Positions 33,878 through 41,926 of a stretch of DNA of 64,000 nucleotides are shown here, in pieces. The stretch's first letter is position 1, and each line of letters begins with the position of its first letter. The notes under the pieces were generated by a model. The model made no database searches. It worked only from the letters and a program-made list of their open reading frames with translations, and had not been told where the DNA came from. This DNA comes from Bin90 sp965214635. Its GTDB lineage: Bacteria; Chloroflexota; Dehalococcoidia; Lucifugimonadales; JADFKI01. The translations under genes and the position numbers were made by a program. The DNA lies in assembly GCA_965214635.1 (NCBI GenBank), contig OZ243964.1:2046001-2110000 (forward strand), written 5' to 3'.

Positions 33878-34837
33878 TTACCTCTCGATGGGCACCGGAA
33901 TGGCGGCGAGGATTTCCCGCAGGATAAGCTCGGCAGTCCGGCCGCGCAGCCGTGCGTTCGATGCCACGATGAAGCGATGCGGGAGCGTTGCTTCTGCCAT
34001 CGTCTTCACATCGTCCGGCGTAACGAACTCCCGCCCGTCTATCGCTGCGTATGCCTGCGATGCCTTATACAGCGATAGGCTAGCCCGTGGGCTTGCACCC
34101 AGCGCCAGCGCCTGATTGCGCCGCGATGCCTGCACGATGTCCACAATGTACCCGCGCACCACATCGTCCACCAAGACCTCAGTGGCCAACTTCTGCGCTC
34201 GCATCAGTTCGTCTGCGTCAGCCGCAGCGTCAAGCGGCGGCGGCGTGATGTCCCGCTCAAAGCGCAGCAAGATGTCCGATTCCTCTTCTGCTGTGGGATA
34301 CCCCAGCGCGATGCGGAGCATGAAGCGGTCTAGCTGCGCCTCTGGCAGGGGGAATGTCCCCTCCATCTCAATCGGGTTCTGCGTCGCCATAACCAAGAAC
34401 GGCTTGGGCAGGCGGCGTGTTACGCCATCCAGCGTGGCTTGACCCTCTTGCATCGCTTCCAGCAGCGCCGATTGGGTGCGCGGCGTTGCGCGGTTGATTT
34501 CGTCCGCCAACAGCAGCTGGTTGAATATAGGTCCCGCGCGAAACTCGAAATCCCCGGACCGCTGGTTAAAGTAGTTGACGCCCAGCACATCGGTTGGCAT
34601 CAAGTCCGGCGTGAACTGGATGCGATTGAAGCTGCATTGCAGCGACTGTGCCAGCGCCTTTGCCAGCGTGGTTTTGCCTATCCCGGGCGCATCCTGTATC
34701 AGCACATGCCCTCGGCATAGTAGCGCGACTAGTGCAAGGTTGATCGCCTCCGACTTGCCCACGATAACGCGTTGCACATTCTCACGGATGCGCCCCGCCA
34801 ACTGCTGAACTTCCATAGCTGCCGTAGAATTCGTCAA
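33878..34837 (-). CDS. MoxR-family AAA+ ATPase
   Basis: A 319-residue AAA+ protein: VLIQDAPGIGKTTLAKALAQ (Walker A), FTPDLMPTDVLGVNYFN, LLLADEINRATPRTQSALLE (Walker B), GVTRRLPKPFLVMATQNPIE (sensor 1), FPLPEAQLDRFMLRIALGYP, and SPRASLSLYKASQAYAAIDG (sensor 2 region). MoxR ATPases remodel or activate partner proteins, often with DUF58/VWA partners. The start is TTG at 34837 with GAGG upstream; ATG at 34816 is an alternative. It heads a three- or four-gene operon. Confidence 0.9.
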   Translation of the reverse strand: MTNSTAAMEVQQLAGRIRENVQRVIVGKSEAINLALVALLCRGHVLIQDAPGIGKTTLAKALAQSLQCSFNRIQFTPDLMPTDVLGVNYFNQRSGDFEFRAGPIFNQLLLADEINRATPRTQSALLEAMQEGQATLDGVTRRLPKPFLVMATQNPIEMEGTFPLPEAQLDRFMLRIALGYPTAEEESDILLRFERDITPPPLDAAADADELMRAQKLATEVLVDDVVRGYIVDIVQASRRNQALALGASPRASLSLYKASQAYAAIDGREFVTPDDVKTMAEATLPHRFIVASNARLRGRTAELILREILAAIPVPIER

Positions 34838-35013
34838 ATAACTCGCCTCGCTCAGATATTAGCGCCCCCAACGACGCAGTGAGTGGTTTCAGTATAATGT
34901 ACGCCGTTGCAATTCACTACCCATCCCCTTTTGGCGCAAGCGGAGAGTCCTTGTCCCGTTGGAGGAATCGGCTCTTTTTTCAGCGCTGTGCCAATACGCT
35001 GACCCCTAATTCC

Positions 35014-35042
35014 CTGACAAACCCTCGTAAATGCGATATATT
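35014..35042 (+). promoter_or_regulatory. Strong sigma-70-type promoter for tRNA-Gln
   Basis: CTGACA (35014-35019) and TATATT (35037-35042) are 17 bases apart, each one mismatch from consensus. Transcription would start near 35050, about 60 bases before tRNA-Gln, and could continue into the Fur-family gene. Confidence 0.7.
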
Positions 35043-35108
35043 TAATACACTGCTTCATAGTGGAGCGGCGGTTTAGCCTGTCGCAAGGAACATTGCGTGT
35101 TTCACCAA

Positions 35109-35182
35109 TGCCCGGTGGTGTAGTGGTAGCACAAAGGACTTTGGATCCTTTGACCGAGGTTCGAATCCTCGCCGGGCAGCCA
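35109..35182 (+). tRNA. tRNA-Gln (anticodon TTG)
   Basis: Acceptor TGCCCGG (35109-35115) pairs with CCGGGCA (35172-35178), then G and encoded CCA (35180-35182). The anticodon stem AAGGA/TCCTT encloses the loop CTTTGGA with anticodon TTG. The T arm GAGGTTCGAATCCTC is regular. Confidence 0.95.
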
Positions 35183-35225
35183 TTTCTCAGCCCTAGTGCG
35201 TGCAATTTCCGGGAGACCGCTAGCC

Positions 35226-35690
35226 GTGCCACACCACACAGCCCAACGGAGCGCAGCCATCGCAGAGCGCATCGCATCCCGCCCCGACATACTCGCCATC
35301 CTCAAAGAACAGGGTTATCGCGTTACAGCGCCACGCCGCCGCATCGTAGATTTGCTGGACAAGAAGGATGGCAGTTTCACCGTGGAAGAAATTGCCTGCG
35401 ACCTGCCCAAGGTTGGCAGGGCAACCGTCTATCGCACCATCAAGATGCTCGTCGACACCGGCGTGGTGTGCAAGCTAATGCTCCCCGACGGCACCCCCAA
35501 GTACAACATCGATCAGGTTGAGCACCACCATCACACCGTCTGCGTCAAATGCGGCAAAGTAGGCGAGTTCAGTGCTACCACCATCGAGCGCCTCATCCGC
35601 TCCATCGGCAAAGAAATATCCGGCGACATCGTGGGGCACCGCATGGAGTTCTACACTGTCTGCGAAGCCTGCCCCAACGCACAAAACTAA
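35226..35690 (+). CDS. Fur-family metal regulator (Zur/PerR-like)
   Basis: The start is GTG at 35226 with GGGAG upstream; the frame is open from 35196. The 154-residue product has a winged helix (LKEQGYRVTAPRRRIVDLLD, GRATVYRTIKMLVDTGVVCK) and the dimerization part with HHHHTVCVKCGKVGEF and CEACP, i.e. two CxxC pairs for structural zinc plus a His-rich regulatory site. The neighbouring zinc/manganese transporter genes suggest a Zur-type repressor. An inverted repeat near the znuA-like promoter is a plausible target. Confidence 0.88.
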   Translation: MPHHTAQRSAAIAERIASRPDILAILKEQGYRVTAPRRRIVDLLDKKDGSFTVEEIACDLPKVGRATVYRTIKMLVDTGVVCKLMLPDGTPKYNIDQVEHHHHTVCVKCGKVGEFSATTIERLIRSIGKEISGDIVGHRMEFYTVCEACPNAQN

Positions 35691-35864
35691 CAGCCGTACT
35701 CCACGCATTTAAGCACATTTAAGACTGCTGATAGCCCAGCATATAAGTCTTTAATGATGAGAGCGAATGGGCATGCATTCGCCAAACAATGCACTGCCCA
35801 TTCTGATGAGCCTCAAAGAACCCTGCGTTCTTGGTTGAGACTAGGTGTGGAGCGCTCCGAACGA

Positions 35865-36710
35865 TTACCCGCGGCTCTTGCTGAATGCGGTCGCGAGGAT
35901 GAACACCCCTGTTGCTGCCAGCGTCATTGCCGGCCCCGATGGCAAATTCCAGTAGAACGACATATACAGCCCCGAGACTGCGGACACGACACCGATGACG
36001 GCGCTGCACATCATCGCCTTAGGGAAGTTGCGTATCAGCAAGAACGCTGTGGCAGCCGGGATGATGAGCATGCCCACCACCAGCACAATGCCCACTGCCT
36101 GCAGTGTAATCACAATGACCACAGCCAGCAGCCCCAGCAGCAGATAGTCCAGCACCTGTGTGGGTATCCCTGCGACTTCAGCCCCGATGCGGTCGAAGCT
36201 CACGAACACCAGCTCTTTGTGGAACAGGTATAGCACGACGAACACCGCTGCCGCCAACCCTGCCGTTGCTATCACATCCCATTGCGACACTCCCAACGCC
36301 TGCCCCAGCAGCAGGTCTTCCACATTCACCCGAATCCCGTCCGAAACGGACAGCAGCGCCAGCCCCAGCGCAAACAGCGCAGCGAACAGGATGCCTATGG
36401 ATGTGTCCTCAGCAAACCCCGTGCGTTGGCTCAAGTAGCCGATGAGCAGTGCAGCGCCGACCGCCATCGGCACTGCGCCCCAAAGCGGGCTGATACCTAT
36501 GAGGAACGCCCCCACCATCCCCGGCAAGACCGAGTGTGCTAATGCGTCTCCCATGAACCCAAGCCCGCGCGTTACCACATAGCAGCCCACCACGGGCGCC
36601 ATAATGCCCACAAGCATGGTTACCAGCAGCGCTCGCACCATGAACGCATACCCAAACGGGTCGACCATCAGCCCCCAAATACCGCCCAGCCCCAGTATAT
36701 TGCCGTCCAT
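35865..36710 (-). CDS. Zinc/manganese ABC transporter permease (ZnuB-like)
   Basis: ATG at 36710 (281 residues) has AGAGG upstream; the frame extends to 36755. Eight or nine transmembrane segments of the ABC-3 family are visible: FMVRALLVTMLVGIMAPVVG, YVVTRGLGFMGDALAHSVLP (the conserved ALAHSVLPG region), LLIGYLSQRTGFAEDTSIGI, LLLGQALGVSQWDVI, and AVGIVLVVGMLIIPAATAFL. It moves zinc or manganese delivered by the binding lipoprotein encoded just upstream. The ATPase gene (znuC) expected in this operon is absent here. Confidence 0.88.
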   Translation of the reverse strand: MDGNILGLGGIWGLMVDPFGYAFMVRALLVTMLVGIMAPVVGCYVVTRGLGFMGDALAHSVLPGMVGAFLIGISPLWGAVPMAVGAALLIGYLSQRTGFAEDTSIGILFAALFALGLALLSVSDGIRVNVEDLLLGQALGVSQWDVIATAGLAAAVFVVLYLFHKELVFVSFDRIGAEVAGIPTQVLDYLLLGLLAVVIVITLQAVGIVLVVGMLIIPAATAFLLIRNFPKAMMCSAVIGVVSAVSGLYMSFYWNLPSGPAMTLAATGVFILATAFSKSRG

Positions 36711-36814
36711 AAAACCTCTACGCTGCCCATGAAGAATCCCGGGCAGCGCCCTCAATGCATTTGTTGGATTAGCCCGCCGTCAATCTACGCTCACTCGGCA
36801 CTCAATACGAAAGT

Positions 36815-36851
36815 GGAGGGCGGTGCAGCACATCAGCCAGAACCACCCTCC
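36815..36851 (-). terminator. Hairpin between the binding-protein and permease genes
   Basis: GGAGGGCGGT (36815-36824) pairs with ACCACCCTCC (36842-36851) with one wobble. There is no T run, so it may be an attenuator or mRNA-stabilising hairpin that lowers permease expression relative to the binding protein. Confidence 0.4.
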
Positions 36852-36928
36852 AGAAAGCGCGAACATGGATCCTGCGCCTGACAAATCAGCGCATCTGTTG
36901 TCGCATTATGCTTGTGACAGAGACACTA

Positions 36929-38458
36929 TCAGCGCAGCGCCTCTACCATAACGCCCACATTCGCCTGCACCATTTCTATGTAGCTGCCCGTGTTGCCCAA
37001 TGAGCCGGTGTTCAGCGTCCCGATGCGCGTGCCCGTTTCATCAGCGATACGCAGTACCAGATTCTCGCTCACTGTCGTTTCGGCGAATATGGCAGGCACC
37101 CCCAGTTCCCTGATGTGGTCGATGAGTTCGGCGATCTCTTGGGCGCTCGGCTCGCGCTCAGTCGTTAGACCCGGAATGACCGTTCCCACAATCTCGAAGT
37201 CATAGAGTTCGGCAAAGTATCGGAAGCTGTCGTGGGATGTAACTAGCAGCCTGCGCTCATGAGGTATCTGCGCCAGTTGCTGCTCGGACCACGCATGCAG
37301 CTCATCTAGTTCGGCGTTGTAGGCGCGTGCGTTGGCTTCGTAAACATCGGCCCCGGCGGGATCTATCTCACTCAGATGTTCCGCAATTTCCGCCACCGCT
37401 ACTTTTACGCGAATTGGGTCGAACCAAAAGTGCGGATCTTCTGCGCCATGGGCATGCCCGTGGTGGTCGTGAGCATCGTGGGCGTCTTCGTCTTCATCAT
37501 GTTCGTCGTGGTCGTGTTCGTCTTCATCCTCGTCGTGGTCGTGTTCGTCTTCATCCTCGTCGTGGTCGTGTTCGTCTTCATCCTCGTCGTGGTCGTGTTC
37601 GTCTTCATCCTCGTCGTGTTCGTGCTCGTCTTCATCCTCGTCGTGGTCGTGTTCGTCCTCATCTTCGTCGTGGTCGTGTTCGTCTTCATCCTCGTCGTGT
37701 TCGTCGTGCTCATCGTGTTCGTCATGCTCATCTTCGTGCTCGTCGTGTTCATCTTCGAATGGGAGCGGATTCACGCTTTCGCCAAGCTCTACCAGCTCCG
37801 CATCCTCGGACGATGCGTTGTGCAGCAGTTCGCTAAGCCATCCTGCCTCCAACCCCAAGCCGTTGCTGATGACAAGGTCGGCGTCTGCGACTTGTGCCAC
37901 ATCCCGAGCGCCTGGGTTAAAGGTGTGAGGGTCTGCGCCCGGTGCAAGCAGGCTAAACACCTTTATGCGATCGCCTCCGACCTGTCCCACCCAGTCAGCT
38001 ATGATGTCGGTAGTCGTTACCACGCTCAGATCTGGGGCGGGAGCTGCGGTCGGCGCTGGCACTGCTGTGGGCTGTGCGGGAGCTGCGGTTGGCGCTGGCA
38101 CTGCCGTGGGTTGCGCTGCGGGAGCTGCGGTCGGCGCTGGCGCTGCCGTGGGTTGCGCTGCGGGAGCTGCGGTCGGCGCTGGTGCCGCTGTGGGCTGTGC
38201 GGGAGCTGCGGTTGGCGCAGGCGCTGCTGTGGGTTGTGCTGCGGGTGCAGTGGTCGGCGCTGGTGCCGCTGTGGGTTGTGCGGGTGCAGTGGTTGGCGAT
38301 GGCAATGCTGTCGACGGTGGGACGCTGGGAGGAGAGCCGCACCCAATCGCCATTAGCAGCGCCGCAATGCCTACGAGCAGCAATGGCATCACTCGGATGT
38401 AAGAGAATTGGCTGTTGAAAGGGCTACCTGTCTTTGAGGGATTTAGGGGTTTGTTCAT
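36929..38458 (-). CDS. Zinc/manganese-binding lipoprotein with giant His/Asp/Glu region (ZnuA-like)
   Basis: ATG at 38458 follows AGGAG by five bases, giving ~509 residues. A lipoprotein signal (VGIAALLMAIGC) is followed by a ~110-residue Pro/Ala/Thr linker of 13-14-residue repeats. The ZnuA fold starts VVTTTDIIADWVGQVGGDRI with ligand His in GADPHTFNPG. Then comes a ~104-residue acidic His-rich insertion (mainly nine-residue repeats of Asp, Glu and His), the second His in EDPHFWFDP, the third in TSHDSFRYFAE, and the acid in FAETTVSENL. ZnuA insertions are usually 20-40 residues; this one is unusually long. It captures zinc outside the membrane for the permease encoded downstream. Confidence 0.92.
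   Translation of the reverse strand: MNKPLNPSKTGSPFNSQFSYIRVMPLLLVGIAALLMAIGCGSPPSVPPSTALPSPTTAPAQPTAAPAPTTAPAAQPTAAPAPTAAPAQPTAAPAPTAAPAAQPTAAPAPTAAPAAQPTAVPAPTAAPAQPTAVPAPTAAPAPDLSVVTTTDIIADWVGQVGGDRIKVFSLLAPGADPHTFNPGARDVAQVADADLVISNGLGLEAGWLSELLHNASSEDAELVELGESVNPLPFEDEHDEHEDEHDEHDEHDEHDEDEDEHDHDEDEDEHDHDEDEDEHEHDEDEDEHDHDEDEDEHDHDEDEDEHDHDEDEDEHDHDEHDEDEDAHDAHDHHGHAHGAEDPHFWFDPIRVKVAVAEIAEHLSEIDPAGADVYEANARAYNAELDELHAWSEQQLAQIPHERRLLVTSHDSFRYFAELYDFEIVGTVIPGLTTEREPSAQEIAELIDHIRELGVPAIFAETTVSENLVLRIADETGTRIGTLNTGSLGNTGSYIEMVQANVGVMVEALR
37505..37693. repeat. Seven tandem 27-bp units encoding the His/Asp/Glu region
   Basis: Units begin at 37505, 37532, 37559, 37586, 37613, 37640 and 37667; most are GTCGTGGTCGTGTTCGTC plus TTCATCCTC on the plus strand. 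Units 5 and 6 carry a few changes. Such near-identical repeats can change copy number by slippage. Confidence 0.88.
38030..38300. repeat. 39/42-bp tandem repeats encoding the Pro/Ala/Thr linker
   Basis: About seven units such as GGAGCTGCGGTCGGCGCTGG alternate between 39 and 42 bases, encoding PTAAPAPTAAPAQ or PTAAPAPTAAPAAQ. They form the flexible linker between the lipid anchor and the metal-binding domain. Boundaries are approximate. Confidence 0.75.
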
Positions 38459-38520
38459 CACTACTCCTGTGTCATAGGTTGAGGTTGCCAATACCGGGTA
38501 TCGCTTATTGAAAACACAAC

Positions 38521-38533
38521 GAGAATGTTTCTC
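38521..38533. promoter_or_regulatory. Candidate Zur/Fur operator
   Basis: GAGAATGTTTCTC is an inverted repeat (GAGAA-3-TTCTC) in an AT-rich context, 63 bases before the znuA-like start and just downstream of a likely start point. The Fur-family gene nearby is a plausible regulator. Confidence 0.45.
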
Positions 38534-38551
38534 ATTGATGCTCAACACTGT

Positions 38552-38581
38552 ATATTAGTACTAGGTATCAATATATGTCAA
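38552..38581 (-). promoter_or_regulatory. Candidate promoter for the znuA-like gene
   Basis: On the minus strand a perfect TTGACA (38581-38576) and TAATAT (38557-38552) are 18 bases apart. The start point would fall near 38545, right before the inverted repeat at 38521-38533. Confidence 0.45.
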
Positions 38582-38896
38582 TGCATTTCTGGCAATTTGG
38601 CACTGTTGCATACTGAAAGGCTGACACGAGTGCGCTCAACTTCATGGCAGTAGCTTGCGATGTGATTTGGTAAGTGCGGGTCGCCTCCCTGCCCACTTAT
38701 GCCTACTCTACCCTCTCAATGCGCTTATCCACCCCATTTGCATTTGTGCTCTACTGCAACAATTTTGGCTTGTCGTATCATCCCTCATAACATATACTAA
38801 ATAAGTGTACGCCTATCGCATTGCATCGTTAAATCTGCTGATTAGGCTATCGTTATCACATCAAAACCTGCTGAACATCAGACGGCGAATCCGCAT
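38582..38896. other. Divergent intergenic region znuA-like/dnaJ
   Basis: About 315 bp in which I see no gene, RNA or CIRCE-type heat-shock element. It should contain the dnaJ promoter. Confidence 0.4.
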
Positions 38897-40063
38897 ATGA
38901 CCACTAGCAACAAGGACTACTATGACCTGTTAGGCGTCCCGCGCTCGGCGTCGGATGAGGACATCAAGAAGGCGTTCAGGCGTCTTGCGATGGAGTACCA
39001 TCCCGACCGCAACCGTCGCAATGGCGCAGCCGAGAAGTTCAAGGAAGTGAACGAGGCGTATCAGGTTCTTTCCAATCCGCAGAAGCGCAGTGCGTATGAC
39101 CGCTACGGACATGCGGGCGTGTCCGGCAACAATGGAGCGCGCGGCTTCGACGGCTTCGAGAACTTCAGCGGCTTCGGCGACATATTCGACACCTTCTTCG
39201 GAGGCGGGTTCGGCGCATCGGCTCAGGCGCGCCCCAACGCTCCCCGTCGCGGCGCAGACATCAAGTACGCCCTCACTATCGAGCTTGCAGACGCCGCATT
39301 CGGCATCAACAGGCATATCGACATCCAACGCACCGAAACCTGCGAAGCGTGCGCCGGCAGACGCAGCGCACCCGGCTCAGAACCCGCCACCTGCGCCAAC
39401 TGCAGTGGCACGGGCCAAGTCCGTCGCACGCAAGAGAGCATCTTCGGGCGCATCGTGCAGGTCGTCAACTGCAGCGTCTGTCGCGGCGAAGGGCAAACCA
39501 TCACCCACCCTTGCCCCGAATGCAGCGGCTTGGGCAAGCAGGAGCGCAAGCGCAAGATAGATGTCGGCATCCCCGCGGGCATCGAGGATGGAATGCAAAT
39601 ACGCATCAGCGGAGAGGGCGATGCCGGCTCCAACGGCGGCACGGCAGGCGATATGTTCGTGCTCGTCCGTGTCCGACCGCATCCCACATTCCGGCGTGAG
39701 GGCAACGACCTGCACCTCACCGTCCCGCTGAATATCGCACAAGCCACACTCGGTGCGACAATTGGCGTTCCCACACTAACGGACGATGCGGAACTCCTCA
39801 TCCCCGCAGGCACGCAGTCCGGCGCCACATTCCAAATCAAGAACAAAGGCATCCCCTACATCCGCAGCAACCGCAAGGGCGACCTGCTCGTTAGCGTAGA
39901 TGTGCAAACGCCCAAGAAACTCACATCTGAGCAGCGTGCGATCTTCGAGCAACTCGCCACAAGCTTCGGCGACAACGGCGCATCCAACCGCAAAGACGAT
40001 GAGATGACCGACGAGAGCAAGGGACTGTTCGACAAAATCAAGGATGCGATTGCAGGGGATTAG
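38897..40063 (+). CDS. dnaJ: Chaperone protein DnaJ
   Basis: A 388-residue type I DnaJ: J domain (DYYDLLGVPRSASDEDIKKA, HPD motif in YHPDRNRRNG), Gly/Phe-rich region (GFDGFENFSGFGDIFDTFFG), four zinc motifs CEACAGR, CANCSGTG, CSVCRGEG and CPECSGLG, and the C-terminal substrate domain (GTQSGATFQIKNKGIP). The first zinc motif departs from CxxCxGxG at its end. It stimulates DnaK and holds unfolded proteins. dnaK and grpE are not nearby; prmA follows 39 bp later, a pairing often seen with rsmE. Confidence 0.93.
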   Translation: MTTSNKDYYDLLGVPRSASDEDIKKAFRRLAMEYHPDRNRRNGAAEKFKEVNEAYQVLSNPQKRSAYDRYGHAGVSGNNGARGFDGFENFSGFGDIFDTFFGGGFGASAQARPNAPRRGADIKYALTIELADAAFGINRHIDIQRTETCEACAGRRSAPGSEPATCANCSGTGQVRRTQESIFGRIVQVVNCSVCRGEGQTITHPCPECSGLGKQERKRKIDVGIPAGIEDGMQIRISGEGDAGSNGGTAGDMFVLVRVRPHPTFRREGNDLHLTVPLNIAQATLGATIGVPTLTDDAELLIPAGTQSGATFQIKNKGIPYIRSNRKGDLLVSVDVQTPKKLTSEQRAIFEQLATSFGDNGASNRKDDEMTDESKGLFDKIKDAIAGD

Positions 40064-40102
40064 ACCCTGCCATAAGCACAGCCAACGGTTTCAGGACGAA
40101 CA

Positions 40103-41014
40103 TTGACGAAGAAATGGCTTGAACTGAGCGTCCGAACGCCTCCGGAATTCGTGGAGCCGTTGTCGCAGATATTCTATCGGTACGGGCATGGCGGTGTCGC
40201 CGTGGCGCACGAAACCGCCTTCAATCCGGACGAGGGCGAAACTCCCACCGGCGATGAGTGGGCGGTCGTTACCACCTATCTGCCTGTGAACGAATCCACC
40301 ACCGAACGGCGTGGACGCATCGATGTTGGCGTGCGGCTTGTGGCACATGTTACGAACATATCGCCGCTGCAAGAGCGCATCGTGGACGAAGCCGATTGGC
40401 AGAACGCATGGAAGCAGCACTTCCACCCGCTGCAGGTCAGCCCGCGCATCACGATATGCCCCACTTGGCGCGAACACACGCCTGTTCACGGCGAAGCGGT
40501 CGTTCTGCTCGACCCCGGCATGGCGTTCGGAACGGGGCATCACCCCACCACGCGCACCTGCCTGAAGCAGCTGGACGCCATCGTGCAGGCAGGGACAGAC
40601 TTGCTGGATGTGGGATGCGGCTCCGGCATCCTGTCCATCGCCGCCGCCAAACTCGGCGCGCGCAATGTGTTTGGCATAGAGATAGACTCCGTTGCCGTCA
40701 ATGTGGCGAAGCAGAATGTGCGCGACAACGCCGTGGAGCACACCGTCCGCATAGTGCAAGGTAGCCTGCCGCACACGGATGTCCGACCCGCCGCATACGA
40801 CATCGCCACCGCCAACATATCCGCCAAAGTGGTAACCGAACTCGCCCCCGAGCTTGTCCGCGCCGTGCGGCACAACGGCGTGATCGTCGCATCCGGCATT
40901 CTACAAGACAACCAATCCGGAGTTGCCGAGGCTCTTGCCACAGCCGGCGCACCCGTCCGCCAAGCCATAATCGACGGCGACTGGGTTACGCTAATTGCCG
41001 CCAAGCAGCCCTAG
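40103..41014 (+). CDS. prmA: Ribosomal protein L11 methyltransferase PrmA
   Basis: The start is TTG at 40103 with AGGA six bases upstream. The 303-residue product has the N-terminal domain MTKKWLELSVRTPPEFVEPL and the methyltransferase part: GMAFGTGHHPTTRTCLKQLD, DLLDVGCGSGILSIAAAKLG (SAM site), FGIEIDSVAVNVAKQNVRDN, YDIATANISAKVVTELAPEL, and GVIVASGIL. It trimethylates L11. The gene lies between dnaJ and rsmE on one strand, a widespread cluster. Confidence 0.93.
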   Translation: MTKKWLELSVRTPPEFVEPLSQIFYRYGHGGVAVAHETAFNPDEGETPTGDEWAVVTTYLPVNESTTERRGRIDVGVRLVAHVTNISPLQERIVDEADWQNAWKQHFHPLQVSPRITICPTWREHTPVHGEAVVLLDPGMAFGTGHHPTTRTCLKQLDAIVQAGTDLLDVGCGSGILSIAAAKLGARNVFGIEIDSVAVNVAKQNVRDNAVEHTVRIVQGSLPHTDVRPAAYDIATANISAKVVTELAPELVRAVRHNGVIVASGILQDNQSGVAEALATAGAPVRQAIIDGDWVTLIAAKQP

Positions 41015-41143
41015 CACATTCGCCTGACACCTGAACATATCTTGGCTTTCATCCCCACAACACAGGCTCAATTCGTCAACAGACCGAGCGGCAGTTCATC
41101 TTTCCTACCTAATTTGCTACCTAGATGGGAGAGCTAGAGCGTG

Positions 41144-41914
41144 ATGGATACGCTAGCAGGCTGGCAGACCGATATGCACCGCTTCTTCGTCCCGCCCCAT
41201 TGCATCGACGGCGACCGTGCCACCCTGCCGCAAGATACGGCGCACCAGCTCGCGCGCGTGCTACGGCTGCAGAACGGCGACACCATCGCCGTCATGGACG
41301 ACAGCGGCGCAGAGTACACTGTGCGGTTGGACATCCTGACCCCGCACCAAGCCGCAGGCGCAATCACCCACCGGGCGCACGGCAAGGGCGAACCCGCTGT
41401 GCGCATCACGCTCTACCAAGGGATGCTCAAAGCCGACAGGTTCGAGTATGTGCTACAAAAGGGGACAGAACTCGGCATATCGCGCTTCGTGCCGGTCATC
41501 TGTGAGCGCACCGTTGCGCGAGGTGCGCCAAGCGCAACCCGCATCCGACGCTGGCAGCGCATCATCTGCGAAGCCGCCGAACAGGCAGGCAGAACCCGTC
41601 TGCCCATCTTAGCCGACCCGGTTCCGTTCGCCGCCGTATGTGAGCGCATCGTGCAGCCTGCGCTGCTGGCGTGGGAATCCGAGCGCACGACTGGCATCCG
41701 CACCGCATTGCAGCACATCGCCCCGCAAGCCGCCGCCGCAGCGCGCATCGGCATCGTCATCGGGCCTGAGGGCGGCATAACCGACGCCGAAGCATCCCGT
41801 GCCGCATCCGCTGGCATCCCCTCCGTCAGCCTCGGCAGCCGCATCCTCCGCGCCGAAACCGCCGGCATCATCGCCGCCGCCGCCGTCTTTTATGAGCTAG
41901 GCGAACTCGGCTGA
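41144..41914 (+). CDS. rsmE: 16S rRNA m3U1498 methyltransferase RsmE
   Basis: A ~256-residue SPOUT methyltransferase: MHRFFVPPHCIDGDRATLPQ, HQLARVLRLQNGDTIAVMDD, YQGMLKADRFEYVLQKGTEL, RWQRIICEAAEQAGRTRLP, and the knot IGIVIGPEGGITDAEASRAA, SVSLGSRILRAETAGI. It methylates U1498 of 16S rRNA. Start choice is open: GTG 41141, ATG 41144 or ATG 41174 (the usual family start MHRFFV). Confidence 0.93.
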   Translation: MDTLAGWQTDMHRFFVPPHCIDGDRATLPQDTAHQLARVLRLQNGDTIAVMDDSGAEYTVRLDILTPHQAAGAITHRAHGKGEPAVRITLYQGMLKADRFEYVLQKGTELGISRFVPVICERTVARGAPSATRIRRWQRIICEAAEQAGRTRLPILADPVPFAAVCERIVQPALLAWESERTTGIRTALQHIAPQAAAAARIGIVIGPEGGITDAEASRAASAGIPSVSLGSRILRAETAGIIAAAAVFYELGELG

Positions 41915-41926
41915 CCGACTTTGTTG

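Noticed and set aside
37505..37693. CRISPR-like array
   Set aside because: Units are contiguous 27-bp coding repeats without spacers, in frame with a metal-binding region.
37376..38356. Long plus-strand open frame of 326 codons with a very hydrophobic first half
   Set aside because: It is antisense to the znuA-like repeats; GAC/GAG/CAC codons read backwards as Val, Leu and Phe codons. No ribosome site or family match.
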